The notes beneath the pieces are model-generated. The model worked only from the letters and a program-made list of their open reading frames with translations, ran no database searches and was not told the DNA's origin. A DNA stretch of 64,000 bases, from positions 16,462 through 80,461 of the forward strand of contig CAIZFE010000069.1 of NCBI GenBank assembly GCA_903932145.1, written 5' to 3'. Shown one piece after another: positions 16,943 to 26,204 of this stretch. A program made the position numbers and the translations under genes. Position 1 is the first letter of the stretch, and each line of letters opens with the position of its first letter. The stretch comes from an uncultured Rhodopila sp. (GTDB taxonomy: Bacteria > Pseudomonadota > Alphaproteobacteria > Acetobacterales > Acetobacteraceae).

Positions 16943-19900
16943 TTAGGCCGGGTGAAACCGGCTGCCGTCCCGGCTGGCCAGTTCCTCATATTGCCGATAC
17001 TTTTCCGTAACGACATCTTGTGCCATGGTCAGAAGCGTTTCCGCCTCCTCCGGCCGCGTGCTTGCCAGGGAACTGTAGCGCAACTCGTTATAGGCATAGC
17101 TCTTCAGGGGAATACGCGGACGTGGGGAGTCGAGCCGGAATGGGTTTTCGCCGACCGTGCGCATCATCGGATTGAAACGGAACAGCGGCCAGTAGCCGCT
17201 GGCGGTCGCCAAATCCTGCTGCTTCATCCCGAAGCGCATGTCGATACCATGGGCGATACAATGGCTGTATGCCAGGATCAGCGAGGGGCCGTTATACGCC
17301 TCGGCCTCACGAAATGCCTGTAAGGTATGTTGCGGGTTTGCGCCCATTGCGACCTGTGCCACATAGACGTTGCCATAGGCGATCGCCTGCATAGCCAGAT
17401 CCTTCCGCGCGGTCCGCTTTCCAGACGCGGCGAACTTGGCCACGGCGCCCAGTGGCGTTGCCTTGGACGCCTGGCCGCCGGTGTTCGAATAAACCTCTGT
17501 ATCGAGCACCAACACATTCACATCGTGCGCGGTCGCAAGCACATGATCCAAGCCGCCGAAGCCGATATCGTAGGCCCAGCCGTCACCACCAACGATCCAG
17601 ATGCTACGGCGAACCAGGTGATCGACAACCGACAACAGATCCAGCGCCAGCGGTTCCCGCATTCCCAGCAGCCTTGTCTTCAACTGCGCCACGCGTATCC
17701 GTTGCGCGCGAATATCAGACTCCTTGATCTGCGGCGCCTTGGCAATGGAATCGGCCAAATCAGCCCCGACCTTGTCCGCCAGGCGGGAGAGCAACGACAA
17801 TGCCAGCGAAAGATGCTTGTCGGCGGCCAGCCGAAAGCCGAGACCGAACTCCGCATTGTCCTCGAACAGCGAATTTGACCAGGCGGGCCCTCGGCCTTCG
17901 GCGTTCTTGGTCCAGGGCGTGACGGGCAGGTTGCCGCCGTAGATCGACGAACAACCCGTGGCGTTGGCCACCTGCAACCGATCCCCGAACAACTGGCTCA
18001 ACAGCTTAAGGTACGGCGTTTCGCCGCAGCCGCCGCATGCGCCGGAGAACTCAAACAACGGCTCCAGAAACTGCACACCGCGAACATCGGCGAAGTCCAC
18101 GCGGGCGCGATCGTTGACCGGCAGGGTTTCGAAGAACGCGATGTTAGCGCGTTCGTCCGCCAGGATCGGCGCCTTGTCTTCCATGTTGAGGGCTTTGACC
18201 TCGTGTTCCCTGGGGCTGATCGCCGGGCAGGCTTCGATGCACAAGCCGCATCCGGTGCAATCCTCGACGTAGAACTGCAGGGTGAAGCGCGCTTCGGGGT
18301 AGCCCCGCGCATTGACCGGAGCGGATTTGAAGGTTGCCGGGGCGCCCGTCAGTTTGTCTTCGTTGTAGTATTTGGCACGAATGACACTGTGCGGACAAAC
18401 GAAGCTGCATTGCCCGCATTGGATGCAGAGGTCTTCCCGCCACACCGGCACGATATCGGAGATGTTGCGCTTTTCAAACGCTGACGTGCCGGATGGAAAT
18501 GTGCCGTCGGCCGGGATCAGGCTGACGGGCAACTCGTCCCCGAGCCCGGCGAAAATCCGAGCGGTCACGTCACGGACAAACGCGGGCGCATTGTCTGGAA
18601 CCAACATCTGCATATCGATCCGGCTGGTGACAGCCACCGGGACCGGTATTTCGTTCAACCGAGCCAGCGTGCCATCGACCGCCGCAAAATTCTTATCGAC
18701 GACCTCCTGGCCCTTGCGCTCGTAGGACTTGCGGATGGCCTCCTTGATGTGACCGATCGCTTTCTCGCGCGGCAACACGCCGGATATCGCGAAGAAGCAG
18801 GTTTGCAACACGGTGTTTGTCCGTGAACCCAGACCAACCTCACGGGCCACCGAACCGGCGTCGATGACGAACAGACGCAGCTTCTTGTCGATAATCGTCT
18901 GCTGCACAGGACGCGGCAGACGATCCCACACCTCGGCTGTGGGATAGGGCGCGTTCAACAGCACCGTGGCCCCAACGGCGGCCACACGCAGCAAATCCTG
19001 CCGTTCCAACGCGACAAACTGATGACATGCCACGAAACTCGCCCGGGCGATCAGATATGGTGCATGGATCGGTTCCGGACCAAACCGCAAATGCGAAATC
19101 GTTTGCGCGCCGGATTTGTGCGAGTCATAAACGAAATAACCTTGCGCGTATAGACCCGCGTCCTCGGCGATGATCTTAACGCTATTCTTGTTCGCACCAA
19201 CGGTCCCGTCGGCACCCAGTCCGTAGAAAACAGCGCGCGTGACCTCGTCTTTCTCGATCATGAAGGTTTCATCGATCGGCAGACTGGTGTGGGTGACGTC
19301 GTCGTTGATCCCAAGCGTGAAGCTGCTGCGCGGTTTATCCGCCTTCAGTTCGTCGAATGCCGCCTTCGCCATCGCGGGGGTAAAGTCCTTTGACGACAGG
19401 CCGTACCGGCCGCCGATCACTCTCGGCATCGTTGCACGCTCGCCATTCGCGACAGCGCCGGCCAGGGCGGTCACGACGTCCTGGAACAGCGGTTCTCCGG
19501 TCGAACCAACCTCCTTGGTGCGGTCAAGAACGGCAATACCGCGTACCGAATCGGGCAATGCCGCCAGCAAATGCGATACGGAAAATGGCCGATACAGGCG
19601 GACCTGCAAGACGCCGACCCTTTCGCCCTTCGCCGCCAAAACCGCCGCGGCGGATCTGGCGGTTTCGGCACCCGATCCCATCAAGATCACAACGCGTTGG
19701 GCATCCGGAGCGCCTTCGTAGTCGAACAAATGATACTGCCGCCCCGTCAGCGCCGCGAAACGGTTCATCGCACCTTCAACGATACCAGGGACTTTGGCGT
19801 AATACGGATTAACCGCTTCCCGCGCCTGAAAGAATGTATCCGGATTCTGCGCAGTGCCTCGGATGAACGGATGTTCCGGGTTCAGCGCACGGCCACGATG

Positions 19901-20503
19901 GGCGCGCACCAGATCGTCGTCGATCATCGCGCGAATTTCGGCATCGCTCAGCAAATCCAATGTGTTCAATTCGTGCGATGTGCGAAAACCATCGAAGAAA
20001 TGCACGAACGGAACACGCGCCTCCAGCGTCGCCATCTGGGCGATCAGCGCGGAGTCATGCGCATCCTGCACCGACGATGAACTGAACAGCGCGAATCCTG
20101 TGGGGCGCACTGTCATGACATCCGCATGGTCGCCAAAAATCGACAGCGCGGAGGTTGCCAGGGATCGCGACGCCACATGAAAGACAGTGGAGGACAATTC
20201 GCCGGCGATCTTGAACATGTTGGGCAGCATCAGCATCAGGCCCTGCGACGCCGTGAATGTCGTGGTCAGCGCCCCCGATTGCAGCGCGCCATGGACCGCG
20301 CCTGCCGCCCCGCCCTCGGCCTGCATCTCTTGCACGACCGGAACGTTGCCCCAGATGTTTTGCAGACCCTGCGACATCCATTCATCGGCTGAATCGGCCA
20401 TGCCGGAGGACGGGGTGATCGGGAAGATCGCGCAGACCTCATTGACGCGATACGCGACGTGCACAACGGCCGTGTTGCCGTCCATCGTGGTCCGCGTGCT
20501 CAT
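16943..20503 (-). CDS. nifJ: Pyruvate:ferredoxin (flavodoxin) oxidoreductase
   Basis: A 1186-residue single-chain PFOR that converts pyruvate and CoA to acetyl-CoA and CO2, passing electrons to ferredoxin or flavodoxin. All domains are visible: the N-terminal pyrimidine-binding domain (FPITPSSGMADSADEW), the central CoA/gamma region, an inserted two-cluster ferredoxin (CIQCGQCSFVCP and CTGCGLCIEACP), and the thiamine diphosphate domain (SGACGGCGETPY, NATGCSSIYGG, GGDGWAYDIGFGG, NTGGQ). The ATG at 20503 was chosen because it overlaps the preceding stop as ATGA and opens MSTRTTMDGNTAV, the normal family start. It is the last gene of a three-gene coupled unit and implies anaerobic or low-redox-potential metabolism. 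Confidence 0.96.
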   Translation of the reverse strand: MSTRTTMDGNTAVVHVAYRVNEVCAIFPITPSSGMADSADEWMSQGLQNIWGNVPVVQEMQAEGGAAGAVHGALQSGALTTTFTASQGLMLMLPNMFKIAGELSSTVFHVASRSLATSALSIFGDHADVMTVRPTGFALFSSSSVQDAHDSALIAQMATLEARVPFVHFFDGFRTSHELNTLDLLSDAEIRAMIDDDLVRAHRGRALNPEHPFIRGTAQNPDTFFQAREAVNPYYAKVPGIVEGAMNRFAALTGRQYHLFDYEGAPDAQRVVILMGSGAETARSAAAVLAAKGERVGVLQVRLYRPFSVSHLLAALPDSVRGIAVLDRTKEVGSTGEPLFQDVVTALAGAVANGERATMPRVIGGRYGLSSKDFTPAMAKAAFDELKADKPRSSFTLGINDDVTHTSLPIDETFMIEKDEVTRAVFYGLGADGTVGANKNSVKIIAEDAGLYAQGYFVYDSHKSGAQTISHLRFGPEPIHAPYLIARASFVACHQFVALERQDLLRVAAVGATVLLNAPYPTAEVWDRLPRPVQQTIIDKKLRLFVIDAGSVAREVGLGSRTNTVLQTCFFAISGVLPREKAIGHIKEAIRKSYERKGQEVVDKNFAAVDGTLARLNEIPVPVAVTSRIDMQMLVPDNAPAFVRDVTARIFAGLGDELPVSLIPADGTFPSGTSAFEKRNISDIVPVWREDLCIQCGQCSFVCPHSVIRAKYYNEDKLTGAPATFKSAPVNARGYPEARFTLQFYVEDCTGCGLCIEACPAISPREHEVKALNMEDKAPILADERANIAFFETLPVNDRARVDFADVRGVQFLEPLFEFSGACGGCGETPYLKLLSQLFGDRLQVANATGCSSIYGGNLPVTPWTKNAEGRGPAWSNSLFEDNAEFGLGFRLAADKHLSLALSLLSRLADKVGADLADSIAKAPQIKESDIRAQRIRVAQLKTRLLGMREPLALDLLSVVDHLVRRSIWIVGGDGWAYDIGFGGLDHVLATAHDVNVLVLDTEVYSNTGGQASKATPLGAVAKFAASGKRTARKDLAMQAIAYGNVYVAQVAMGANPQHTLQAFREAEAYNGPSLILAYSHCIAHGIDMRFGMKQQDLATASGYWPLFRFNPMMRTVGENPFRLDSPRPRIPLKSYAYNELRYSSLASTRPEEAETLLTMAQDVVTEKYRQYEELASRDGSRFHPA

Positions 20504-22131
20504 AGCGAGGCTCCCAAAGGTTCTGGTATCATTTCCATTGCGTGGCAGGGGCATTGGTCCACGCACACGGCGCAGCCGGTGCAAAGGTCCATTGCCACCC
20601 GGTAACCATGTGTCGGTCCAAGTTTGACGATGGCTGTTTCCGGGCAGGCGGCGAAGCAGTTGTCGCACTCGAAGCAATTGCCGCAGGACAGGCAGCGCTG
20701 AGCCTCAAAGCGAGCCTCCTTCGTATTGAGGCCGCTCACAACCTCCTCGAATCCGCTTATCCGTTCGGCCGCCGCAAGTGATCGTTGCTGACGCGGATCG
20801 GCGTCGCTGTAAACCGGAAGGTGGAGCATGTCGAAGGACACAATTGTTGACTTCTTTGGCGCCTCATACAGCGTGCCATGCAGCCAGGCGTTGATATGCC
20901 GAGCCGCATGCTTGCCGTGGCCGACGGAAATCGTAACGGATCGTTCGCCGGCCGTCGCGTCCCCGCCAGCGAAAATGCCCGGATGGCCGGTCATCATGTC
21001 AGGGCCGACGGTCAGCATGCCGTCGGGGCCGAAAGCAATCCCCGGCACATGATGCAGAAAGCCGCTGTCTGTGCTCTGACCAAGCGCCAGGATGATGGCA
21101 TCGGCGGTCAGAGTCTCAAACCGTCCTGTCGGTTCGGGCCGGCCGTCGGCGTTCAGTTCCATCACCTCGACAGTGAGTTCAGGCCCGACGATCTCCTTGA
21201 TGGTGGTGAGCCACTTGATCTTGATGCCTTCTTCAAGCGCCTTATCGGCTTCGAACGCGCGCGCCGGCATATGTCCACGGTCGCGCCGATACACGATCAA
21301 TGCCTCTTCGGCACCGAGTCGTTTCGCAGTCCTGGCGGCGTCCATGGCCGTATTGCCGCCGCCATAGATAATCACCCGGCGGCCCAGGCGCGGTGCGTCG
21401 CCGGTTTCAACGTCATGCAGCAGCGAGACCGCGTCGAGCACGCGAACAGCATCGCGCGCCGGGATTTCGACGTGCTTGCCGACGTCCGCGCCGATTGCAA
21501 CGAATGTCGCGTCGAACCTACCGGCTGTCATTTCCGCGAGCACGTCGGCGACTTTGTGATTGAGGACGATCTTCACGCCCATCGCCTCAATCCGGTGGAT
21601 TTCACGCATGAGATCCTCCCGGGGCAGACGGTAGGCAGGAATGCCGAAATGCATCATGCCGCCGGCCAGCGGCCCTGCTTCGTGGATTTCCACCGCGTGC
21701 CCCATGCGGCACAGGTGATAGGCGGCCGACAGGCCCGCAGGCCCGGCACCGATCACGAGAACCCGTTTGCCGGTCGGTGCGGCTTCTATTACGAAACACC
21801 AATCTTCCTTGACAGCGAGATCGCCCAGAAAACGCTCAACGGCGTGTACGCTGACCGAGGCGTCGAGATCGCCGCGATTGCAGGCGGTTTCGCAGGGATG
21901 ATAGCAAACCCGCCCATGCACCGCCGGCATCGGATTGTCACGGACCAAGGTCTCCCACGCTTTCCGGTAGTTGCCAGCTTGGGCGAAACCGAGCCATGCC
22001 TGGATATCCTCACCGGCCGGGCAGGCGTTATTGCACGGTGGCAACAGGTTTCGATAGATCGGCCGCTGTGTGCGGATCGACCCCGCTTCATGAAGGCGGG
22101 TCATATCCACGAGGGGACTCATGTCTTTCAT
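20500..22131 (-). CDS. GltD-like FAD-dependent NAD(P)H oxidoreductase with C-terminal ferredoxin domain
   Basis: A 543-residue fusion. The N-terminal cysteine-rich helical domain (CNNACPAGEDIQ, CYHPCETACNRG) and two dinucleotide-binding folds (VLVIGAGPAGLSAAYHLCRMG, VIIYGGGNTAMDAARTA) match the glutamate synthase small subunit. The C-terminus adds CGNCFECDNCFAACPETA and CTGCAVCVDQCPCHAM, two [4Fe-4S] sites. It probably transfers electrons between ferredoxin and NAD(P)H alongside the PFOR encoded next. No gltB is present, so a glutamate synthase role is unlikely. Start at 22131 overlaps the MFS stop as ATGA, and its stop overlaps the nifJ start the same way. The electron direction is inferred. 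Confidence 0.88.
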   Translation of the reverse strand: MKDMSPLVDMTRLHEAGSIRTQRPIYRNLLPPCNNACPAGEDIQAWLGFAQAGNYRKAWETLVRDNPMPAVHGRVCYHPCETACNRGDLDASVSVHAVERFLGDLAVKEDWCFVIEAAPTGKRVLVIGAGPAGLSAAYHLCRMGHAVEIHEAGPLAGGMMHFGIPAYRLPREDLMREIHRIEAMGVKIVLNHKVADVLAEMTAGRFDATFVAIGADVGKHVEIPARDAVRVLDAVSLLHDVETGDAPRLGRRVIIYGGGNTAMDAARTAKRLGAEEALIVYRRDRGHMPARAFEADKALEEGIKIKWLTTIKEIVGPELTVEVMELNADGRPEPTGRFETLTADAIILALGQSTDSGFLHHVPGIAFGPDGMLTVGPDMMTGHPGIFAGGDATAGERSVTISVGHGKHAARHINAWLHGTLYEAPKKSTIVSFDMLHLPVYSDADPRQQRSLAAAERISGFEEVVSGLNTKEARFEAQRCLSCGNCFECDNCFAACPETAIVKLGPTHGYRVAMDLCTGCAVCVDQCPCHAMEMIPEPLGASL

Positions 22132-23411
22132 GACAGTGCCTTTGCCAACAGAATGGGTCGAACAGCGGGTCGCGCCGCGGTGCCGGTTTCGCGCAGGAAA
22201 CAAGCAAGAATGATCGCCAGCACGATCCCGGCGATGCCGACCGAACTGGCATTCTGGAACACGACCAGCGTTAGTTTGCCGCCACCGGACAGACGGGTCA
22301 GCAACCAGCCATATGCAGGCGCCAACAACGCGCTGAGGGTGAAGACGAGGAAGTTGATCGCGCCTGTGGCGCTGCCTTTGACTTCGTCCGGGTTAACTTC
22401 CTTGATGATCGAATAGGGGATCATCGCCGCACCTGAACCAATGCCCAACAGCAATCCGAGCACGTAAGGAGGCATGACGCCGGGCAGGTAAACGAACGTT
22501 ACGGTCGCAACCAGCATCAGCAATGACCCGCCGATCAACACCGGCTTGCGGCGGCCGATCCGGTCGGCAAGGTAGCCCAGCAGCGGACATCCAATCACCC
22601 AACCCAGCGGCACCATCGTCGCTCTGTTCACGGCGTCCGCGTAATCCACGCCCATGCCGTCGCGCAGGAACGGGACACCCCAGATCATGTCGCCGATCGT
22701 TGTGGGCAGGAACAAAAGGCCGGCGGAGAAGCCGCACAACCAGGATTGCGGGTTGCTCAGCACCACGCCGTACGGTTTGAACATCGACAGCAGCGACCCA
22801 CTGCTGCCGGCCGGACGTGCATCGTGACCCGACGGCGTTGCGATCAGGACCACGACCGCGACAACAGCCAATGCGATTCCCGCGAAAATCCAGAATTGTT
22901 GCCAGGTGATCAGTCCGTGGATCATGGGTCCGACGGCGAACTGGCCGGCCGAACCGCCCAACATGCCGAAACACTGGGTGAAGCCGACGGCCGTGGCGAG
23001 CCAGGCGGACGAAAATCCGTGGCTGGCGAGGTAAACCGCACCAGTGAACGCGAACGCGGCGCCTGCGCCTTGTAGCAGACGGCCAGCCTCGGCCCCCTCG
23101 GCGGACCCGAGGCCGAACATGACCGTGCCGATCGCGGTAACCAGGATGCCGGTTGGTATCACGTATTTGGGACCAAGACGGTCGAGGGCGGCGCCGGCGA
23201 CGATCGCGAAGGTGGAGTATGTATAGTAGTACAGGCCGAGCAGGGAGCTGACACCGAGGGTGGTCAGTCCAAAGGCGGTCGTCAGTTCGGGAACCATCAC
23301 GCCCGGCGCGGAGCGGATTGCGTACTGGCCGAAATAGAACAACAGACAGAAACCCCAGGCGATCACGTAACCTGTTTTCGCGCTCCGGGCGGCCAGGCTG
23401 CTTGCCGACAT
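22128..23411 (-). CDS. MFS transporter upstream of the PFOR genes
   Basis: A 427-residue inner-membrane protein with twelve predicted helices. The cytoplasmic loop GYLADRIGRRKPVL after helix 8 and ALDRLGPKYVIP after helix 2 are the usual MFS A-motif positions. Helix 1 region reads GYVIAWGFCLLFYFGQYAIRS. It is the first gene of the unit with the GltD-like protein and PFOR and is coupled to the former by ATGA. It may import a substrate that generates pyruvate or an organic acid fermented through PFOR, but the substrate cannot be read from sequence. Confidence 0.85.
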   Translation of the reverse strand: MSASSLAARSAKTGYVIAWGFCLLFYFGQYAIRSAPGVMVPELTTAFGLTTLGVSSLLGLYYYTYSTFAIVAGAALDRLGPKYVIPTGILVTAIGTVMFGLGSAEGAEAGRLLQGAGAAFAFTGAVYLASHGFSSAWLATAVGFTQCFGMLGGSAGQFAVGPMIHGLITWQQFWIFAGIALAVVAVVVLIATPSGHDARPAGSSGSLLSMFKPYGVVLSNPQSWLCGFSAGLLFLPTTIGDMIWGVPFLRDGMGVDYADAVNRATMVPLGWVIGCPLLGYLADRIGRRKPVLIGGSLLMLVATVTFVYLPGVMPPYVLGLLLGIGSGAAMIPYSIIKEVNPDEVKGSATGAINFLVFTLSALLAPAYGWLLTRLSGGGKLTLVVFQNASSVGIAGIVLAIILACFLRETGTAARPAVRPILLAKALS

Positions 23412-23524
23412 CGACGATTTCCCCCTTTATGTCGGTCGACCGTAATCGACCACGTATCGCCAAGGGCAGACTCGGAAAATACTTAGAGGCTGACCTGGAA
23501 CGTATCCGGAATAATGCTTTGACT

Positions 23525-23691
23525 CCTGTCACCATGTTGCTGCCCCGCCGCCGGGTAGTTGAACGGGCCTTCGCTTGGCTCAACGCAACCGCCGCCTGGC
23601 CATGGGTATCGAAGCGACAATCGCGCGTGCGACCACTTGGCTCTATATTGCCAGCGTCAAGCTCATGGCGCGCCGTCTGGCGACCGCCTGA
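23525..23691 (+). pseudogene. Remnant of an IS5-family transposase (C-terminal end, frameshifted)
   Basis: The plus strand reads LLPRRRVVERAFAWLN, the conserved end of IS5-type (DDE) transposases containing the catalytic Glu. One base is then missing, and the adjacent frame continues RNRRLAMGIEATIARATTWL and ASVKLMARRLATA before a stop at 23689-23691. Only about 55 codons of a transposase of roughly 250-290 residues remain. No inverted terminal repeats or intact transposase lie nearby. The element is dead and marks an old insertion between two MFS genes. The remaining parts of the 23412-23762 gap show no gene. Confidence 0.8.
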
Positions 23692-23762
23692 GCACCGTAA
23701 CCCGCTGGATATTTATGGAAATCAGCGGAATGTGCGTTGCACGGGCGATTCGAGTCAGACTC

Positions 23763-25025
23763 TTAGGGGCGGAGTCGGTCGCCCGGAGAGGGATCGGGAC
23801 GCACGACCCGTAACTCGCGCCGGTGCCAAACGATGCCGACGATACATACGGAAACGAATCCGGTCACCGCAACGATATCGATGGCCAGCATTGGCCCCAC
23901 GACAGCCGCGATGCCGCCCACCAGCAAGATGCCCAACGGTCCCATACCGATACACACCGTCAGCAATCCCATCAGGCGCGACCGTATATGGATCGGCGTG
24001 TTCAGGACGATAAGCGAGGTCTGCATGTTGGCGAAGGCGGCCGATCCAAACCCGCCGACCGCCAGCGACAGGCAGGCGAGCCAGAACCAGGGCGCCAGCG
24101 GCATGGCGGCAACGCAGGCCAGGAACAGCATCGATCCGCCAACCATCAAGACGCGTCCGCTGATCCCGGGTTCCCGGCTGGTTAACAGGGCGCCGCCGAG
24201 GAAGGCGCCGAATGCCTCGGAGGCGGCCAGCACGCCCACCAGGGTCGGAGACACCTGGAAAACCAGACGCCCGATCGGTGCGACGAGTGCGGCGTAGGGA
24301 AACCCCAGCAGGTTCATCGCGATCGTCACCGCCAACACGCCGCCGATCACCAGGTCGCCACGCACGAACCGCAACCCCTCGGCCAGTTCGCGCGGCACGT
24401 TGCCGAGAACGAGGCGCCGTGTTGTCTGCTGGTAATCCAGGCCGTAAGCGAGTACGGCGGCAAAGCCATAGACACAGGCGGAAACCCCGAATGCTCCGGC
24501 CAGCCCCATCCGCTGATAGATCATACCGGCGAACACCGGGCCCAGCAGGCGGGTAAACGAATTCGACATCGTATCCAGCGCCAGGGCGCGGGACACCAGC
24601 CGTCCCTCAACGCACTCCCCCACCATGCGCCGGCGGGTCGCCATCTCGGTTGACCACACAACCCCGGCGACCAGGGCCGCGACTGCGACGTGCCAGGGTC
24701 GTGCCACCCCACCCCAGGCCAACAGGGCGACCGAAGCCGAGGCCACGCAAGTGACCAGTTGTCCGAAAAACAAAACCTGTTTGCGGTTCACCGATTCCGT
24801 CACCACACCGGAAAACGCGCCCAGCAGGAACATCGGCATCGTGCGGGCGGCCGAAACGATCGCCACGTCCAGGCCCGATCCGGTGATGTCCAGCGTGAAC
24901 AACGCGGCGGCCAGAACCTCAAACCACCGCATCATGTTGACGCAGCCGCCGATCGACCAAAGACGCAGAAATACGCGGGACGACGCCAATGCCCGCAATC
25001 CTGTGGAAGACGCGAGAACAGTCAC
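23763..25025 (-). CDS. MFS exporter, EntS/MFS_3 type
   Basis: A 420-residue membrane protein with about twelve helices. It begins near TGLRALASSRVFLRLWSIGG and has the loop SVNRKQVLFFGQLVTCVASA after helix 2 and TEMATRRRMVGECV in the middle, a pattern shared with EntS-like exporters of siderophores and small molecules. I chose the GTG at 25025 because the sequence further upstream in this frame is not family-like; the frame stays open to 25172. It diverges from the VOC gene, with about 165 bases between, and is unlikely to share an operon. Substrate is unknown. Confidence 0.75.
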   Translation of the reverse strand: MTVLASSTGLRALASSRVFLRLWSIGGCVNMMRWFEVLAAALFTLDITGSGLDVAIVSAARTMPMFLLGAFSGVVTESVNRKQVLFFGQLVTCVASASVALLAWGGVARPWHVAVAALVAGVVWSTEMATRRRMVGECVEGRLVSRALALDTMSNSFTRLLGPVFAGMIYQRMGLAGAFGVSACVYGFAAVLAYGLDYQQTTRRLVLGNVPRELAEGLRFVRGDLVIGGVLAVTIAMNLLGFPYAALVAPIGRLVFQVSPTLVGVLAASEAFGAFLGGALLTSREPGISGRVLMVGGSMLFLACVAAMPLAPWFWLACLSLAVGGFGSAAFANMQTSLIVLNTPIHIRSRLMGLLTVCIGMGPLGILLVGGIAAVVGPMLAIDIVAVTGFVSVCIVGIVWHRRELRVVRPDPSPGDRLRP

Positions 25026-25189
25026 GGCGCCGCGATGACCCGCGCCGTTTGAAGTGCCGATTGCATGACGTTTCCTTGTTATCGTGCTTGGCCCGGATAC
25101 AAGCACTCCGCGCCGGGATGGACCAGAGAAGAAGCCAGGGCTAGGATGCGCGTCAGCGTTGAACGCAGCCAATTAGGGAGAACAATCAG

Positions 25190-26080
25190 ATGGATACCGC
25201 CGTTATGACCCCGGTCTTCGACCGCACCGCCGAGGATCTTGGCAATATCGTCGAACTCGGCCACGTGAACGTCCGGGTGCCCGATCAGAGCAAGGCCGTT
25301 GCATTTTATCTGATGGGTCTGGGCCTGACGCGCGACCCGTATCTGATGGCTGGCCTCGACAACATGTGGGTGAACGTTGGCCGCGGCCAGTTCCATTTGC
25401 CGACCCGTGGAACCGACGTGCTGCGCGGAACCACCGCCCTGGTGATGCCGGACCTGGAAGCGCTGCTGAAGCGTTTGGATGGCGCGAAGAAATATCTGGA
25501 AGGCACGAAGTTCAGCTTCCGCGAGGCTGGCGACACGGTCGAGGCCGTGTGCCCCTGGGGCAACCGCATTCGTGTGCATGCGCCCAACCCCGAGTTGTTC
25601 GGACCGATGCGCGTCGGTATGCCGTATGTTGAGTTCGACGTCCCGGCTGGAACGGATTTGGCCGGAATTGCCCGCTTCTACGTCGAAATCCTGGGCGGCA
25701 TCGCCGGCGTTTCCAGCGATGCGCGCGGCGCATACGCCTGGGCCAACACCTCCGCCGAGAGCCGCGTCACATTCCGCGAAACCTCCTTGCCGCTGCCCGA
25801 GTATGACGCCCACCACATCCAGATCACGCTGGCGGATTTCTCCGGCCCGCATAAGAAGCTGCTGGAGCGTGGGCTGATCAGCGAGGAAAGCGACCAGCAC
25901 CAGTATCGCTTCCTCGACATCGTCGATGTGGACACCAACAAGCCGATCTTCCGCATCGAGCACGAAACCCGCAGCATGCGTCATCCGATGTTCGGCCGCA
26001 CGTTCATCAACCGCAATCCGGACATGAATAATCGCAACTTCGTTCCGGGTTATGAAGTGGGCCTTTGGGCGCTGAACTGA
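25190..26080 (+). CDS. VOC-family protein, extradiol dioxygenase-like
   Basis: A 296-residue protein made of two vicinal-oxygen-chelate modules. The first begins LGHVNVRVPDQSKAVAFYLMGLGL and the second MPYVEFDVPAGT and HHIQITLADF. Candidate metal ligands are His in LGHVNV, His in HHIQI and Glu in FRIEHE, the order seen in type I extradiol dioxygenases. A cytoplasmic ring-cleaving dioxygenase, isomerase or related role is possible. A GGGAGA ribosome site lies upstream of the ATG at 25190. It is followed, after a palindromic repeat, by a hotdog-fold gene on the same strand, so both may act on one CoA-linked or aromatic substrate. Confidence 0.7.
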   Translation: MDTAVMTPVFDRTAEDLGNIVELGHVNVRVPDQSKAVAFYLMGLGLTRDPYLMAGLDNMWVNVGRGQFHLPTRGTDVLRGTTALVMPDLEALLKRLDGAKKYLEGTKFSFREAGDTVEAVCPWGNRIRVHAPNPELFGPMRVGMPYVEFDVPAGTDLAGIARFYVEILGGIAGVSSDARGAYAWANTSAESRVTFRETSLPLPEYDAHHIQITLADFSGPHKKLLERGLISEESDQHQYRFLDIVDVDTNKPIFRIEHETRSMRHPMFGRTFINRNPDMNNRNFVPGYEVGLWALN

Positions 26081-26095
26081 GTCTTCTCTCTACCG

Positions 26096-26130
26096 TCATG
26101 GCCGGGCTTGGCCCGGCCACCCGAGACTTG
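26096..26130. repeat. Palindromic repeat, family A (single copy)
   Basis: The sequence CGTCATGGCCGGGCTTGGCC followed by CGGCCACCCGAGACTT is a copy of the family A unit also found at 32.4 kb, 39.5-39.9 kb and inside the gene at 45.1-45.9 kb. The GGCCGGG/CCCGGCC arms form a short hairpin. It lies in the 125-base gap between the VOC and hotdog genes. Confidence 0.8.
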
Positions 26131-26204
26131 CTGTTTTGGACCCGGCGAGGCTCGGCAACGACCGGGCCGGGTTCGGTCAAGGCGGCAGAGGTGGGCAAGT
26201 TTCT

